A stretch of DNA of 64,000 nt, from positions 6,347,501-6,411,500 of the forward strand of contig NZ_CP029562.1 of assembly GCF_004136315.1 (NCBI RefSeq), written 5' to 3'. The notes under the pieces are model-generated. The model was not told the origin of the DNA, did not search any database, and saw only the letters and a list, made by a program, of their open reading frames with translations. Shown piece after piece: positions 63,744 to 64,000 of the stretch (position 1 is the first letter of the stretch; each line of letters begins with the position of its first letter). The translations under genes and the position numbers were made by a program. This DNA comes from Mesorhizobium sp. Pch-S. GTDB taxonomy: Bacteria; Pseudomonadota; Alphaproteobacteria; Rhizobiales; Rhizobiaceae.

Positions 63744-64000
63744 ATGCACAATTTGCTTGCGTTCAAGCATGTCGTCGTCACAGCCGAAGTTGGCGACAAG
63801 CGTGAAATCTCTTCGCTTTGCGACATGATCGAGTTCCTGACCGAGTGGGCCAAGACAGGCGAGAGCAAGACCTGGGAGATCGCCATGAAGGCATGCAACG
63901 CTGCACAATCGGGCGAGCTCGATCCTCAGATCGCACGCAATGCGTTCATCGCCTTTGCCCGCCGCTCCAAGATCCTCGTCCCCGAGGACACCAAATACAT
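63744..64000 (+). CDS. DUF982 family protein, partial (cut by window end)
   Basis: The first 85 residues of a small protein starting at ATG 63744, with AAAGG twelve bases upstream. The segments LCDMIEFLTEWAKTGESKTW, AMKACNAAQSGEL and ARNAFIAFARRSKILV match the DUF982 family, which is nearly restricted to Rhizobiales and of unknown function. No stop codon occurs before the window ends, but the family is short, so only a few residues are probably missing. Confidence 0.75.
   Translation, partial: MHNLLAFKHVVVTAEVGDKREISSLCDMIEFLTEWAKTGESKTWEIAMKACNAAQSGELDPQIARNAFIAFARRSKILVPEDTKY

Noticed and set aside
1..64000. CRISPR arrays, tRNA or rRNA genes, insertion sequences and prophage.
   Set aside because: No regularly spaced repeats, tRNA-like cloverleaf sequences, transposase or phage genes were seen; the repeats present are short palindromes at gene ends.

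Overview
The window is about 64 kb of GC-rich chromosomal DNA from an alphaproteobacterium of the order Hyphomicrobiales (Rhizobiales). The best fit is the Phyllobacteriaceae (Mesorhizobium/Aminobacter-like), though genus is an inference. Supporting signs are a very long RNase E with a charged insertion inside its S1 domain, an NDUFA12-type complex I subunit, DUF2155 and DUF3126 proteins, BioR-type control of biotin genes, tandem cold-shock-domain proteins, and palindromic intergenic repeats of the rhizobial mosaic type. No rRNA, tRNA, CRISPR array, prophage or insertion sequence was seen. Most of the window looks like core chromosome; the right half carries more transport and catabolic cassettes.

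Layout. 1-13.3 kb is a housekeeping block: amiC, rne, a DUF378 protein, an aminotransferase, an M48 protease with a frameshift, a DsbA-like protein, aroQ-accB-accC, aat, a DUF2155 protein and NDUFA12. 13.4-20.3 kb holds panB-panC, gatB with a GNAT gene, and the methionine importer metQ-metN-metI. 20.3-30.2 kb holds yjhX, a CBS protein, a rhomboid protease, a PAS protein, a tandem PilZ protein, a giant eight-PAS GGDEF-EAL protein and a divergent LapG/BTLCP-type protease, so it looks like a cyclic-di-GMP neighbourhood. 30.2-42.7 kb is a mix of small metabolic and stress genes: a gamma-carbonic-anhydrase-like protein, cysE, a crotonase, an HD phosphohydrolase, hydrolases, a tandem cold-shock protein, gloA, ilvA, and two tandem lipoprotein alpha/beta hydrolases, the first frameshifted. 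42.8-53.3 kb holds adenine deaminase, a metallo-beta-lactamase-fold hydrolase, a DctB/DctD-like two-component pair, the tripartite tricarboxylate transporter tctC-tctB-tctA and an exported alpha/beta hydrolase. 53.4-60.4 kb is a LacI-regulated sugar-type ABC operon ending in a Gfo/Idh/MocA dehydrogenase. 60.5-64 kb is the biotin block bioR, bioY-bioB-bioD, then a DUF982 gene cut by the window edge.

Main points for a second look. (1) Two genes (M48 protease near 7750; lipoprotein hydrolase near 40507) each appear to lack one base, so either sequence errors or true frameshifts. (2) bioR looks leaderless, with a BioR box over its -10 element, and the bioYBD operon lacks bioF and bioA. (3) Three transporter operons place a strong hairpin directly after the binding-protein gene. 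(4) Two intergenic regions (22.1-22.3 kb minus strand, 20.3-20.4 kb plus strand) look like uncharacterised structured RNAs. (5) The DctD-like regulator has GAFPGA in place of GAFTGA. (6) An orphan C-terminal fragment of a short-chain dehydrogenase survives at 35857-35910.
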